The notes: generated by a model from the letters alone, not told the origin. Counted from the stretch's first letter, positions 1 through 8,869 are shown. The stretch is DNA of 64,000 nucleotides from Microtetraspora niveoalba (GCF_001570405.1 NZ_BBYM01000021.1:62001-126000); one strand, 5' to 3'. Program-made: numbers and translations.

Positions 1-1
1 C

Positions 2-331
2 GGGCTCTTCGCCGGGCTCACCCACCGCGCGCTGCCCGCGGTCGTGGCCAGCGCCGTCATGGGCGTCGCGTCCCTCGGCCTGCTCTGGGCGCGCCGCTAC
101 CTGCTGGTGCGCGTCACGGCGGTGCTCGCGGTCACGGCGGTCATGTGGGGGTGGCCGCTCGCGCAGTATCCGGTGATGCTGCCGCCGTCCTACACGTACG
201 CGCAGGCGGCGGCGGGGCCCGAGGTGCTCCTGATCACGCTGATCGTGCTCGGCGCGGGCGCGCTGCTGGTCCTGCCGTCGATCGGGTGGCTACTCCTCAT
301 CCAGCGGCGGCTGCCGTACGACTCCGGCTGA
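2..331 (+). CDS. cydB: Cytochrome bd oxidase subunit II, 3' part
   Basis: Open at the left edge, so only the last 109 codons are present; the true start lies outside. The reading frame runs from base 2 to a TGA at 329-331. It encodes hydrophobic membrane segments followed by the motif WGWPLAQYPVMLPP, which is typical of the periplasm-side C-terminal region of CydB, and ends with a last membrane helix and a short basic tail (IQRRLPYDSG). CydB with CydA forms the high-affinity quinol:O2 oxidoreductase of the cytoplasmic membrane. It converges on the AraC gene and their 3' ends overlap by 42 bases. The identification rests on the C-terminal motif only, but that motif is distinctive. Confidence 0.85.
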   Translation, partial: GLFAGLTHRALPAVVASAVMGVASLGLLWARRYLLVRVTAVLAVTAVMWGWPLAQYPVMLPPSYTYAQAAAGPEVLLITLIVLGAGALLVLPSIGWLLLIQRRLPYDSG

Positions 332-1279
332 CCTGGCCTCGCTCGGGGTGTGGCCGAAGCTGGCGCGGAACACCCGGGCGAAGTGCGCCTGGCTGGAGAA
401 CCCCCACCGGTAGGCGACGTCGGCGATGGTCGTCTCCCGCGCCCGGGGCGCGAGGAGGTCGGCCCGGGCCCGGCGCAGCCGCCGGTCGAGGATGTAGCGC
501 GCGGGGGTGGTCCCGGACGCCTCGAAGATCCGGGCGAGCTGCCGCACGGAGATGCCCATGGCGCGGGCGACCTCGCCGGCGTTCAGGTGGGGGTCGTGCA
601 GGCGCCGCTCGATGTGGTCCTCGGCGATGATGAGCTGGGTCAGCGAGGTCGGCGGCCCGCCGGCGCGCTCCAGCGCGAGCAGGCGGATCAGGCCGAGCAC
701 GGCCCGCTGCGTGTCCTCGGGGGCGTCCCCGCGCGCCCGCATCGCGGCGAGGTCGCCGAGCAGGCCGCGCAGGGCCGACATGAGCGACCCCTCGCGGGCC
801 GACCCCCTGCCGAACACCATCGGCACCGGCACGCCTCCGGACAGGCATGCCTCGGCGAACACGTCGCGGGGGACGTCCACGAGGATCTGCCGCATCGAGG
901 AGGAGAAACCGAAGAGGTACGGCCGGCGGGTGTCGTACAGCACCAGGTCGCCGGCGGTCGCGGACAGGCAGCCGTTCTCGTGGAAGAAGACGGCGTCGCC
1001 CTTGAGCAGCAGGCTGGCGAACACCGAGTCCTTGGGGGTGGACCTGGCCATCTGCGGCGTGCGCTCGATGACGTGCGCGTTGCCCGAGATGTCCGCGAGC
1101 CGCACGTCGCCGAGCCTGATGTTCGTCTGGGTGGCCAGCAGGCCCTCGTCGGAGTACGACCGGCAGGTGAGGCCGACCAGCGCCCTGCGGTTGTACTCCT
1201 CCCAGAAGCCGATGCGTTCCGCGGGCGCGACGTTCTCGGTCGTGGCCCGGGAGATGACGGAGACGACGTTCGCGGGCAT
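290..1279 (-). CDS. AraC family transcriptional regulator
   Basis: About 329 aa. The N-terminal two thirds is an AraC ligand-binding domain of the cupin-like type seen in FeaR/TetD-like regulators. Residues about 215-315 form the double helix-turn-helix (GEVARAMGISVRQLARIFEA and the second element IADVAYRWGFSSQAHFARVF). ATG at 1279 follows GGAGGAG; an in-frame GTG at 1282 is equally spaced and cannot be excluded. It is the last gene of a minus-strand run with an SDR, an alcohol dehydrogenase, an MFS transporter and a cupin, about 48 bases downstream of the SDR. It is therefore the likely activator of this catabolic operon (inference). Its 3' end overlaps cydB on the opposite strand. Confidence 0.88.
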   Translation of the reverse strand: MPANVVSVISRATTENVAPAERIGFWEEYNRRALVGLTCRSYSDEGLLATQTNIRLGDVRLADISGNAHVIERTPQMARSTPKDSVFASLLLKGDAVFFHENGCLSATAGDLVLYDTRRPYLFGFSSSMRQILVDVPRDVFAEACLSGGVPVPMVFGRGSAREGSLMSALRGLLGDLAAMRARGDAPEDTQRAVLGLIRLLALERAGGPPTSLTQLIIAEDHIERRLHDPHLNAGEVARAMGISVRQLARIFEASGTTPARYILDRRLRRARADLLAPRARETTIADVAYRWGFSSQAHFARVFRASFGHTPSEARSAGVVRQPPLDEE

Positions 1280-1327
1280 CACGGGTCTCCTCCTTGTGAG
1301 GCGCTCAGCGTCTCAGTATGTCCAGAT

Positions 1328-2068
1328 TTATACGGATAGATAACCCCCGTCTACCGGCAGGATCGTGCCGGTGACATAGGACGCGGCGGGGGAGCAGAGG
1401 AACGCGATGACCGTGGCGACGTCGCGCGGCCTGCCGTAGCGCCCGATCGGGATGCGGGCCAGCACCTCCGCGGCGGCCCGCTCGTCGTCGAGCAGGCCCC
1501 GGGCGAGCTGCGTCTCCACGAAACCGGGGGCGACCGCGTTCACCCGGACACCCTCGGCGGCGTATTCGGCGGCGAGCGACCGGGTGAGCTGGGAGACCCC
1601 TCCCTTGCTCGCGCTGTACGCCGGCCGGTCCCCGCTGCCGAAGAAGGCGAACATGGAAGAGACGTTGACGATGCTGCCGGCCGCCTTTCCGAGCGCCGGC
1701 CGGGCGGCCTCGCACGCCACCATCGTGGCGGTCAGGTTGACGTCGATCACCCGCCGCCACCGGTCCAGGTCGTACTCGTCGCGGTCGTGGCTGACGCCCG
1801 CGCAGTTCACCAGTACGTCGAGCCGCTCCTCAGCGCGGACGTGCCGGGCCAGGCCGTCCCGGTCGAGGACGTCGTGCTCGACCACGCGTACGCGCGGGTG
1901 GGCGGGCGACTCGGCGGCGACCTCCGGCGCGAGGCCGAGGGCGACCACACGCGCGCCCAGCTCGGCGAACACGGTGGCCGTCGCGGCGCCGATCCCCGAG
2001 GTGCCGCCGGTGACGAACACCGTGCGACCGGTGAACAGGTCCTCCCGAAACCCCGTGGCCGTCGTCAT
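1328..2068 (-). CDS. SDR family NAD(P)-dependent oxidoreductase
   Basis: 246 aa, the normal length for a classical short-chain dehydrogenase. The nucleotide-binding motif TGGTSGIG is at residues 20-27, NCAG at 88-91, and the catalytic tetrad is N111, S138, Y151 and K155 (YSASK). The C-terminus LPVDGGYLSV is typical of the 3-oxoacyl-ACP reductase-like branch. The ATG overlaps the stop of the upstream alcohol dehydrogenase as ATGA, so the two are translationally coupled. The substrate is unknown; context suggests oxidation or reduction of a ketone or alcohol intermediate from the same catabolic operon. Confidence 0.9.
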   Translation of the reverse strand: MTTATGFREDLFTGRTVFVTGGTSGIGAATATVFAELGARVVALGLAPEVAAESPAHPRVRVVEHDVLDRDGLARHVRAEERLDVLVNCAGVSHDRDEYDLDRWRRVIDVNLTATMVACEAARPALGKAAGSIVNVSSMFAFFGSGDRPAYSASKGGVSQLTRSLAAEYAAEGVRVNAVAPGFVETQLARGLLDDERAAAEVLARIPIGRYGRPRDVATVIAFLCSPAASYVTGTILPVDGGYLSV

Positions 2069-3138
2069 CGCGCACTCCCTTCGCCCGGCCGTACCAGGAC
2101 CTTGATCTGGTCGCCGCCCGCGAGCAGGGCCTCGAAGCCGTCGCGCACCACGTCGTCGAGAGCGATGGTCGAGGTGACGATCGCGGTCAGGTCGAGGCCC
2201 TCCTCGACGAGCCGGACCAGCTCGGGATAGACGTCGCGATAGCCGACGCTGGCGATGACGGACTGCTCGTTGTTGACCATGGCGAACGCGTCGAGGCTCA
2301 CCGTCCCGGCCAGGCCGACCAGCACGACCCGGCCGCCGTTCCTGGTCCCGGCCAGGCAGGTGCGCAGGGTCCGCTCCGAGCCGACCGCCTCGAACGCGAC
2401 GTCCGCCCCCTCGCCGCCGGACGCCTCCCGGATCAGGTCCGGCACGGCGTCGCCCTCGCGGGCGTCCACCAGGTGCGTCGCGCCGAGCCGTCCGGCCAGG
2501 TCGAGCCGGGCGGGGGACAGGTCGGCGGCGACGATCCGGGTGACGCCCCGCCGCGCGGCCAGCATCACGATGAGCAGGCCGATCGGGCCGAGGCCGAGCA
2601 CCGCGACGGTCTCGCCCTCCCCGATCGCCGCCTGCCGCAGCGCGTGCAGCGCGACGGCGGCGGGCTCGAACACGGCCGCCTGCTCCAGGGGCACCGAGTC
2701 CGGCAGCCGGTGCAGCATGTACGCGGGGACGGTGGCCCGTTCGGCCAGCCCCCCGTCACCCATCAGCCCGGCGAATCCGAAGTGGCGGCAGATGTTGTAC
2801 TCGCCCGCGCGGCAGCGGGGGCAGGAGCCGCACCGGTAGTGCGGCTCCACCGCGACCCGGTCGCCCGGCGCCACCCCGGTGACGCCGGGGCCGACGGCGG
2901 TGACCGTGCCGCAGAACTCGTGTCCGAGGACGAGCGGGGCGGTCGCGCCGGACTCGGGGTGCGGCGCGTCCACCGGGATGGCGTGCGGGCCGTCGGCGTA
3001 CTCGTGCAGGTCGCTTCCGCAGATCCCGCAGTAGGCCACCGCGACCGTCGCCTCGCCGGGGCCCGGCTCCGGGACGTCCACGTCGACCACGCGGACGTCC
3101 CGCGCGCCGTACCAGACGGCCGCCTTCGCGGTGCTCAC
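2065..3138 (-). CDS. Zinc-dependent alcohol dehydrogenase (MDR superfamily)
   Basis: 357 aa. The catalytic zinc site has CGICGSDLHE near residue 40 and GHE at the start of GHEFCGTV. A structural zinc lobe carries four cysteines (CGSCPRCRAGEYNIC). A Rossmann fold has GLGPIG. The whole resembles 2,3-butanediol, sorbitol or threonine dehydrogenases, with NAD(P)-linked oxidation of a secondary alcohol. I chose the GTG at 3138 because it overlaps the stop of the upstream MFS gene (GTGA) and gives the family length; the open frame extends further upstream but that part is not homologous. The stop overlaps the SDR start. The exact substrate is not readable from the sequence. Confidence 0.9.
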   Translation of the reverse strand: MSTAKAAVWYGARDVRVVDVDVPEPGPGEATVAVAYCGICGSDLHEYADGPHAIPVDAPHPESGATAPLVLGHEFCGTVTAVGPGVTGVAPGDRVAVEPHYRCGSCPRCRAGEYNICRHFGFAGLMGDGGLAERATVPAYMLHRLPDSVPLEQAAVFEPAAVALHALRQAAIGEGETVAVLGLGPIGLLIVMLAARRGVTRIVAADLSPARLDLAGRLGATHLVDAREGDAVPDLIREASGGEGADVAFEAVGSERTLRTCLAGTRNGGRVVLVGLAGTVSLDAFAMVNNEQSVIASVGYRDVYPELVRLVEEGLDLTAIVTSTIALDDVVRDGFEALLAGGDQIKVLVRPGEGSAR

Positions 3139-4415
3139 GCCGCCCCCTGCACGGCCGCGGCACGGCGGCGCAGGACGGCGGGAGCGGTCTCCCGGAGGGA
3201 GAACGAGAGCACGACGACGATCGCCGCGCTGCCTGCCGCGATGAACATCGCGGTCTGCAGGCCCCACAGGTCCGAGGCCCAGCCGGAGATCATCGGGCCG
3301 AGGAAACCGCCGGCCAGCTCGCCCACGCCCATGATCACGCCGAGGGCGGTGGCCAGCGCGCCGGCCGGCACGGTCTCGGCCGGGATCGTCGCCATGAACA
3401 GGGTGAAGCAGCCGAGCCCGGTGTACGTGAGGACCATGAGCACGCCGAGCAGCGTCGGGCTCGACACGAACACGACCGAGAGCGGGCAGAACACGGCGAG
3501 CGTGGTGAAGCCGATCAGCGCGGGCTTCCTGCCGATCCGGTCGGAGATCGCCGGGGTGGCGAAGCCCCAGAGCACCCAGGCCACGCCGAGGCAGGTCATG
3601 ACGCCGCTCATCGTGCCGGGCGCGAAGCCCTTGACGTCGGTCAGGTAGGTGGGGGTGAACGTGATCAGCGTGACGAACCACGTCAGGTAGAAGCAGGCGA
3701 TCAGCATGCAGACCAGCACGTTCCGCAGCTTCAGCACGTCCTTCAGGGCCGGCTTGGGAAGCGCGGGCGCGGCGGCCGCCGCCGCCGGGGCCGGCGGCTT
3801 CTCCCGGACCAGCTTCGCGATCAGCGCGGCGATCACCAGACCGGGGACGATCGTCACGTAGAACGCGGTCTGCCAGCCGTGGTTCTCGGCGAACCAGACC
3901 ACGACGACCGGCGCGACGATGCCGCCGAGGAGGCCGGCCGACGAGCCCTGCAGCAGGCCCATGTTGAGCCCGCGCCTGCTCTCCCGCGACGCCTCGACCA
4001 TCAGGGACTGGGCCATCGGGAGCACCGCGCCCTCCGCCGTGCCCATCAGGGCGCGCGCGGCGAGCAGGCCGCCGAACCCCGCCATGAGGCCGGACGCCGA
4101 GGAGAAGACCGAGAAGAGCACCACGGCGCCGATCAGGATCGGCTTGCGGCGGCCCAGCTTGTCCGACAGGCGTCCGGCGAACATGCCCGCCACCGCCCAG
4201 GTGAGCGCCAGCACACCGGAGAGGGTGCCGAGCTGTCCGTTGGACAGGCCGAAGTCCTTGTCCATGTACGGCGCGAGGAAGGCCAGGGCCTGACGGTCGA
4301 AGAAGACGAAGCCGAAGGCCAGGAAGAGGATGAGGAGCAGGCGGTTCTCGTACCGCTTCGCTTCGCGGTCCGCGACGGCGCCGGGCGACCGTGTGGACGT
4401 CTTGGTGTCAGTCAT
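3135..4415 (-). CDS. MFS transporter
   Basis: 426 aa with about 12 hydrophobic segments. The cytoplasmic loop motif between TM2 and TM3 is GRLSDKLGRRKP, repeated in the second half as SDRIGRKPA, both hallmarks of the major facilitator superfamily. The N-terminus begins FFDRQALAFLAPYMDKDFGLS, like aromatic-acid/anion:proton symporters. It sits between a cupin dioxygenase-like gene (28 bases upstream) and an alcohol dehydrogenase whose start overlaps its stop, so it is probably the uptake system for the operon substrate. A charged alanine/proline-rich loop (about residues 208-225) lies between the two halves. Confidence 0.9.
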   Translation of the reverse strand: MTDTKTSTRSPGAVADREAKRYENRLLLILFLAFGFVFFDRQALAFLAPYMDKDFGLSNGQLGTLSGVLALTWAVAGMFAGRLSDKLGRRKPILIGAVVLFSVFSSASGLMAGFGGLLAARALMGTAEGAVLPMAQSLMVEASRESRRGLNMGLLQGSSAGLLGGIVAPVVVVWFAENHGWQTAFYVTIVPGLVIAALIAKLVREKPPAPAAAAAAPALPKPALKDVLKLRNVLVCMLIACFYLTWFVTLITFTPTYLTDVKGFAPGTMSGVMTCLGVAWVLWGFATPAISDRIGRKPALIGFTTLAVFCPLSVVFVSSPTLLGVLMVLTYTGLGCFTLFMATIPAETVPAGALATALGVIMGVGELAGGFLGPMISGWASDLWGLQTAMFIAAGSAAIVVVLSFSLRETAPAVLRRRAAAVQGAA

Positions 4416-4443
4416 GGCGCTCTCTCAGGGGGCGGCGGGGAGA

Positions 4444-4977
4444 TCAGCGGAACAGCGAGTTGACGTAGTCGGCCCCGATGCCGACCTTCTCGTAGTGCTC
4501 GCGGCACATCTTGATGTAGTCGTGGACGTCGAAGACGCCCTCGGGCTCGCCGTTCTCGTCCAGCCAGATCAGCGGGCCCTTGACGATGAAGAACGCCTTC
4601 ATCGGCTCGCCGCTGTCGTAGGCGACCAGGGTGTGGCCCTCGCCCGGGGACTCGTAGATGAAGTCGCCGGCGGTCGCCGTCCAGTCGCGCTCCAGGTAGC
4701 CCCACTTGCCGGAGATCGTGTACGCGAAGACCTCGTGCGGGTGGTAGTGCCGGTTGACCAGGCCGGCCTCCTTGGCACGCAGCACGTCGGCCCAGGTGTT
4801 GTCCTTGACGTTGATCCACAGGGGCCGCGAGCCGACCGTCTCGCTGAACGGCACGTAGTAGCGGTCGTCGTCCGTCGCGATCTTCGGAATGTAGACTTCC
4901 GGCAGCGCGTCGGGGCGCAGCGAGTCCTTGATCGGCTTGAGGTCCTTCCAGAACTCTGACGTGGGGATTTCCGGCAT
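4444..4977 (-). CDS. Cupin protein, 2,4'-dihydroxyacetophenone dioxygenase-like
   Basis: 177 aa. It has a single cupin barrel with the metal-ligand pattern NRHYHPHEVFAYTISGKWGY and the later ESPGEGHTLV. This pattern and the overall length match the family that includes 2,4'-dihydroxyacetophenone dioxygenase, an Fe-dependent ring-chain cleaving enzyme; a related acetylacetone-cleaving or isomerase role is possible. ATG at 4977 follows AAAGGAG. It is the first gene of the minus-strand operon ahead of MFS, ADH, SDR and AraC, so it probably performs the key catabolic step. The family assignment is fairly sure, the substrate is not. Confidence 0.8.
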   Translation of the reverse strand: MPEIPTSEFWKDLKPIKDSLRPDALPEVYIPKIATDDDRYYVPFSETVGSRPLWINVKDNTWADVLRAKEAGLVNRHYHPHEVFAYTISGKWGYLERDWTATAGDFIYESPGEGHTLVAYDSGEPMKAFFIVKGPLIWLDENGEPEGVFDVHDYIKMCREHYEKVGIGADYVNSLFR

Positions 4978-5072
4978 GTCGAGCACTCCTTTCGTGTGCT
5001 GAGAGTGAACCCCGTCAGCCGTCCGGTCGTCTTTCCTCTCTCGGACATCGCCGTTTGCATATTCCGGACATG

Positions 5073-5897
5073 TCACACGATTTGGCGTGCCTGGGCGATG
5101 ATCTCCTCCAGCCGGCCGCCGTGCGCGCCGCGCCAGTAGACCCGGTGGCAGGCGCGGCAGCGGGCGAACGTCTCGTACGTGCGGCGGGTCCCCGGCGGCA
5201 GCCTCCGCTCCACCTCGGCCTTGCCCGCCGCCACCAGCGGCCCGTTGCACGCCGTGCACCGGGTCCACGGCGCCAGCGGCGGCGCGAAGCGCTCCAGCAC
5301 GTCGGCGAGCTGCTCGTCCGGCCGCGACCCCCGGACGTACGCCCCCAGCCACAAAGCGCGGCGTCTGAGCAGCCCGCGGTCCTGCGTCAGCAGCACCCGC
5401 CGCTCGGCGTTCGCCCGCTCGACAAGCACGTCGTCGTCCAGGTCGTTCCGGTACGCGGCGTCCACGCCGACCACGCGCAGCCGCCGGGCCAGCGTGCCCA
5501 GATGCACGTCGAGCAGGAAGCGGGCGGAGGGGACCCGCTGCGGGCGCTCGACCCCGAGCACCCGTACGGCCTCGCCCGGCGCGGGCCGGTACGACGGCGG
5601 CACCGTGTGGCCGTCCGCCGTCAGCGCGCCGACCTCCGTGAGCGGCACGCCGATCGACTCGACGACGTGTCCGAGCGACGACGTCCCGTCGTAGGGGACC
5701 CGGACCGCCGTCTCCGCCGCCCCGCCGCCCGGTTCCGCCGTTCCCGAGGGCGGCTTCTCCACCCTGCCGCCGCCCGGTTCCCCCGCTCCGGCCCGCACTC
5801 CCCCCGTGCCGCCTCGCGGTTCGGCACGCCGCAGGCGAGGTGACAGGAAAAGCCGCAGCTCGGGCGCGAGGGTGACGGACAGCTCCCGTCCGGCCAT
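5073..5897 (-). CDS. Mut7-C RNase-fold domain protein with N-terminal ubiquitin-like domain
   Basis: About 274 aa from ATG 5897. An N-terminal ubiquitin-like (Mut7-C_ub) segment (RELSVTLAPELRLFLSP, later GVPLTEVGALTADG) contains a Gly/Pro-rich insertion. The PIN-like Mut7-C domain starts at FLLDVHLGTLARRLRVVGVDA, with acidic residues (RNDLDDD, LTQDRGLL), and ends in a zinc finger CTACNG...CRACHRVYWRG. The family is predicted to be an RNase acting with translation or RNA decay; I know of no defined role in actinomycetes. An upstream start at 5909 is possible. It is divergent from cobD with 114 bases between them. Confidence 0.8.
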   Translation of the reverse strand: MAGRELSVTLAPELRLFLSPRLRRAEPRGGTGGVRAGAGEPGGGRVEKPPSGTAEPGGGAAETAVRVPYDGTSSLGHVVESIGVPLTEVGALTADGHTVPPSYRPAPGEAVRVLGVERPQRVPSARFLLDVHLGTLARRLRVVGVDAAYRNDLDDDVLVERANAERRVLLTQDRGLLRRRALWLGAYVRGSRPDEQLADVLERFAPPLAPWTRCTACNGPLVAAGKAEVERRLPPGTRRTYETFARCRACHRVYWRGAHGGRLEEIIAQARQIV

Positions 5898-6011
5898 GTC
5901 TCCCAGCATGCCAGCCCCCGCTCGTACGGCCCGGCGTGGGCCGGGCGGCCGGGCTTGACAGATCATCAAGACCGACGATCACATTTCCCGCCGTCGCGAG
6001 ACAATTCCCCC

Positions 6012-6986
6012 GTGACACGCACGGACAGGTACAGGTACACCGCCGCCGGGATGGCGATCGGGACCGTCGTCGACGCCCTCGTCGGCGACCCTCGCAAGGG
6101 GCATCCGGTCGCCGTCTTCGGCGGCCGCGTCGCCGCCCTGGAAAACCGGATATATGCCGACTCGCGGGCGCGCGGGGCGCTGTTCACCGCGCTCTGCGTG
6201 GGCGCGGTCACCGGGATCGGGGTCGCGGCGGACCGGCTCACCCGCCGCAGCCCGCTGGCGCGTACCGCCGTCACCGCCGCCGCCACCTGGGCCGTGCTCG
6301 GAGGGACCACCCTCGGCCGGGAGGGCGGGCACATGGCCGCGTCACTGGAGTCCGGCGACCTTCCCACCGCCCGCGTACGGCTGCCGCACCTGTGCGGGCG
6401 GGACCCCTCCCGGCTGGACGCGCCGGAGCTGGCCAGGGCCACGGTCGAGTCGATCGCGGAGAACACCTCCGACGCCGCCGTGGCGCCGCTCTTCTGGGGT
6501 GCCGTGGCCGGGGTGCCCGGCCTGCTCGCCTACCGCGCGGTCAACACGCTCGACGCCATGGTGGGGCACCGCTCCCCGCGGCACGAGCGCTTCGGCTGGG
6601 CGTCCGCCCGGCTCGACGACGCGGCCAACCTCGTGCCCGCCCGGCTGACCGGCCTGCTCGCCGCCGCCCTCGCGCCGGTGGCGGGCGGATCGCCGCGCCG
6701 GGCGCTGGCCGCGCTGCGCAGAGACGGGCACCGGCATCCGAGCCCCAACTCCGGCCGGTGCGAGGCCGCCTTCGCCGGGGCCCTCGGCGTACGGCTCGGC
6801 GGCGTGAACGACTACGGCGGGCGGCTCGAGGCGCGGCCCGAGCTGGGGGACGGGCCGCGTCCCGCCGTCCCGGACATCCGCCGCGCCGTACGGCTCGCGC
6901 GGGCGGTGTCCTGGACGGCGGCGGCGCTCGCGGTCACCGCCCGCTGGGCCGCCGGCGCCCGGCGAGAGGCGGCTCGAACCCGCTGA
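6012..6986 (+). CDS. cobD: Adenosylcobinamide-phosphate synthase CobD/CbiB
   Basis: 324 aa, membrane protein. It carries the family motifs GDPRKGHPVAVFG near the N-terminus, VESIAENTSDAAVAPLFW, NTLDAMVGH and PNSGRCEAAFAGALGVRLGG. CobD attaches aminopropanol (or its phosphate) to adenosylcobyric acid in cobalamin synthesis. GTG 6012 was chosen by homology; an ATG at 6051 would remove part of the conserved N-terminus, and a TTG further upstream looks too long. No other cobalamin gene adjoins it; cbiX, cobT and cysG are about 15 kb away. I see no cobalamin riboswitch in the 114-base leader. Confidence 0.9.
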   Translation: MTRTDRYRYTAAGMAIGTVVDALVGDPRKGHPVAVFGGRVAALENRIYADSRARGALFTALCVGAVTGIGVAADRLTRRSPLARTAVTAAATWAVLGGTTLGREGGHMAASLESGDLPTARVRLPHLCGRDPSRLDAPELARATVESIAENTSDAAVAPLFWGAVAGVPGLLAYRAVNTLDAMVGHRSPRHERFGWASARLDDAANLVPARLTGLLAAALAPVAGGSPRRALAALRRDGHRHPSPNSGRCEAAFAGALGVRLGGVNDYGGRLEARPELGDGPRPAVPDIRRAVRLARAVSWTAAALAVTARWAAGARREAARTR

Positions 6987-7054
6987 CCCGGCGGCCCGAG
7001 TCCGTCCGGGACCCCACGGCCCGTGTCCGTGCGGGCGTGACGACCCGTTCGGGC

Positions 7055-8014
7055 TCAGGGGATGAGCAGGAGCTTCCCGGTCGTGCGGCGGCCCTCCAGG
7101 TCGTCGTGCGCCCGGCGGGCCTCCTCCAGCGGGTAGCGCCCGGTGATGTGCACCCTGACCGCGCCCGACGCGACCCAGCCGAGCAGTTCGCCCGCACGCC
7201 CGAGCAGTTCCTCGCGCGTCGCGATGTAGTGGGCGAGCGACGGCCGGGTCAGGAACAGCGAGCCGCCCTGGTTCAGCCGCTGCGGGTCGAACGGCGGGAC
7301 CGGGCCGCTCGCCGCGCCGTACAGCGCCATCATGCCGCGCGGGCGCAGCGCCGCCAGCGAGCCGTCGAACGTGGCCGCGCCGACGCCGTCGTAGACGACG
7401 TGGACGCCCGCGCCGGTGATCTCGCGGACCGCCTCGCCGAAGTTCTCGTAGCGCAGCACCTCGTCGGCGCCCGCCTCCCGCGCGAGCTTCTCCTTCGCCT
7501 CCGTGGAGACGGTGCCGATCACCCGCGCGCCGAGCAGCTTGGCGATCTGGGTGAGGAGCAGCCCCACGCCGCCCGCCGCCGCGTGGACCAGCACGTCGTC
7601 CCCGGGCCGCACCGCGTACACCGAGTGGGTCAGGTAGTGGGCGGTCAGCCCCTGGAGCAGCACCCCGGCCGCGAGATCGGGCGCGAGGCCACGGGGGAGC
7701 GGCACCGCCATGTTCGCCGGGATCACCGCCCGCGTGGCGTAGGAGCCGATGCTGCTCGCCCAGCCGACGGCGTCGCCGACGACCAGGTCGGTCACGCCGT
7801 CCCCGGTCGCGATCACCGTGCCCGCACCCTCGGAACCGGGGACGAACGGCAGGGGCAGCGGGTAGCGCCCCTGCCGGTGGTAGACGTCGATGAAGTTGAC
7901 GCCGCTCGCCGCGACCTGGACGAGCACCTCGCCCGGCCCGGGCACCGGATCGGGCCGCTCGGCGTACTCCAGGACGGAGGAGTCACCGGGGGTGGAGACG
8001 ACTATGGCACGCAT
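7055..8014 (-). CDS. Quinone oxidoreductase (zeta-crystallin type, MDR)
   Basis: 319 aa. The zinc-less MDR fold shows GVNFIDVYHRQGRYPLPLPFVPGSEGAG, the hallmark of NADPH:quinone reductases, followed by the cofactor motif AAAGGVG in VHAAAGGVGLLLTQIAK. It is expected to reduce quinones by one electron with NADPH in the cytoplasm. ATG 8014 follows GGGAG at good spacing. It converges on cobD and lies downstream of an ABC-ATPase remnant with 73 bases between. Confidence 0.9.
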   Translation of the reverse strand: MRAIVVSTPGDSSVLEYAERPDPVPGPGEVLVQVAASGVNFIDVYHRQGRYPLPLPFVPGSEGAGTVIATGDGVTDLVVGDAVGWASSIGSYATRAVIPANMAVPLPRGLAPDLAAGVLLQGLTAHYLTHSVYAVRPGDDVLVHAAAGGVGLLLTQIAKLLGARVIGTVSTEAKEKLAREAGADEVLRYENFGEAVREITGAGVHVVYDGVGAATFDGSLAALRPRGMMALYGAASGPVPPFDPQRLNQGGSLFLTRPSLAHYIATREELLGRAGELLGWVASGAVRVHITGRYPLEEARRAHDDLEGRRTTGKLLLIP

Positions 8015-8087
8015 GAAAACTCCCGTTGCGAGACTTCCTTGCTCGTGCCCAACCCCCGCCCCGCCACGCCTTGTTCCCGCCCGGCCG

Positions 8088-8690
8088 CTACCCGTGGCCG
8101 GCCGCCGACACCAGGACGGGGCGGTCGACGAGGGTGACGGTCACGGTGACGCCGAAAGCGAGGCGTACGGACTCGTGGCCGGGGACGTCGGCGAGCAGCT
8201 CCGTGCCGTCGGCGAGCCGCACGCGCGGGCGGGCGGTCGAGCCGCGGAAGGACGAGGCGACCACGGTCGCCGTGCCGTCCGGATCAGGCGTGACGATCAT
8301 CGCTTCCGGGCGGACCAGCACCTCGACGGCTCCCTCGCGGCGCGGACCCTCCACCGGCAGGGTCCGCCCGAGCACGGCGACCCGGTCGCCGGAGGCGGCT
8401 CCCGGGACGTGGTTCATCGTGCCGACGAACTACGCGACGAACGGCGTGGCCGGCCGGTCGTACAGCGTGGCCGGGGCGGCGACCTGCTCCAGGCGGCCGA
8501 CGCGGAGCACGGCCACCCGGTCGGCGATCGACAACGCCTCCTCCTGGTCGTGCGTCACGAAGATCGTCGTGATGCCGAGGGAGAGCTGGAGCCGCCGGAT
8601 CTCCTCGCGGAGCGCGACCCGGACCTTGGCGTCCAGGGCGGACAGCGGCTCGTCGAGCAGCAGCACCCGGGGCGGCAGACACGCTTTTGT
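8088..8690 (-). pseudogene. ABC transporter ATP-binding protein remnant (PotA/UgpC type)
   Basis: On the minus strand, homology begins abruptly at about 8690 with [18 protein letters not shown] (Walker B region). It continues through the H-loop ([19 protein letters not shown]) to PATPFVA, then meets an in-frame TAG at 8430-8432, and resumes in the same frame as FVGTMNHVPG and the TOBE-like C-terminal domain to a TGA at 8088. Family members have Glu at the TAG position, so a single G-to-T change would explain it. Walker A and the signature motif are absent: the upstream sequence is unrelated. No permease or binding-protein gene is adjacent. This is a 5'-truncated, nonsense-mutated remnant of an importer ATPase. 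Confidence 0.85.
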
Positions 8691-8853
8691 CTCCCGCTGT
8701 CGTACGTGGGTCGAACCTGGGCGGACTCGATGCAACAGGCAGACCCGATTGGCCCTGCGCGGATTGCTCGTTGATGAACGGAAGGGCCTCGGACGATGGC
8801 GTTTTGTGAACGGATTCCGGCGCGGATCCCCGCCGAGTTGCGGTCGATCTTCT

Positions 8854-8869
8854 GAGAACATATGTTCGA
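8854..8869. promoter_or_regulatory. LexA (SOS) box
   Basis: The core GAAC-ATAT-GTTC is at 8856-8867, flanked by G/A as in the actinobacterial SOS consensus TCGAAC-N4-GTTCGA; the right half matches fully (GTTCGA). It lies about 58 bases upstream of the DUF6504 start and so controls DUF6504-dnaE2. LexA repression with induction after DNA damage is established for dnaE2 in mycobacteria; the assignment here is by motif and position. Confidence 0.85.

Noticed and set aside
5898-6011. Cobalamin riboswitch before cobD
   Set aside because: Only 114 bases are available and no B12-box-like sequence or long fold is visible; the same holds for the short cbiX and cysG leaders.
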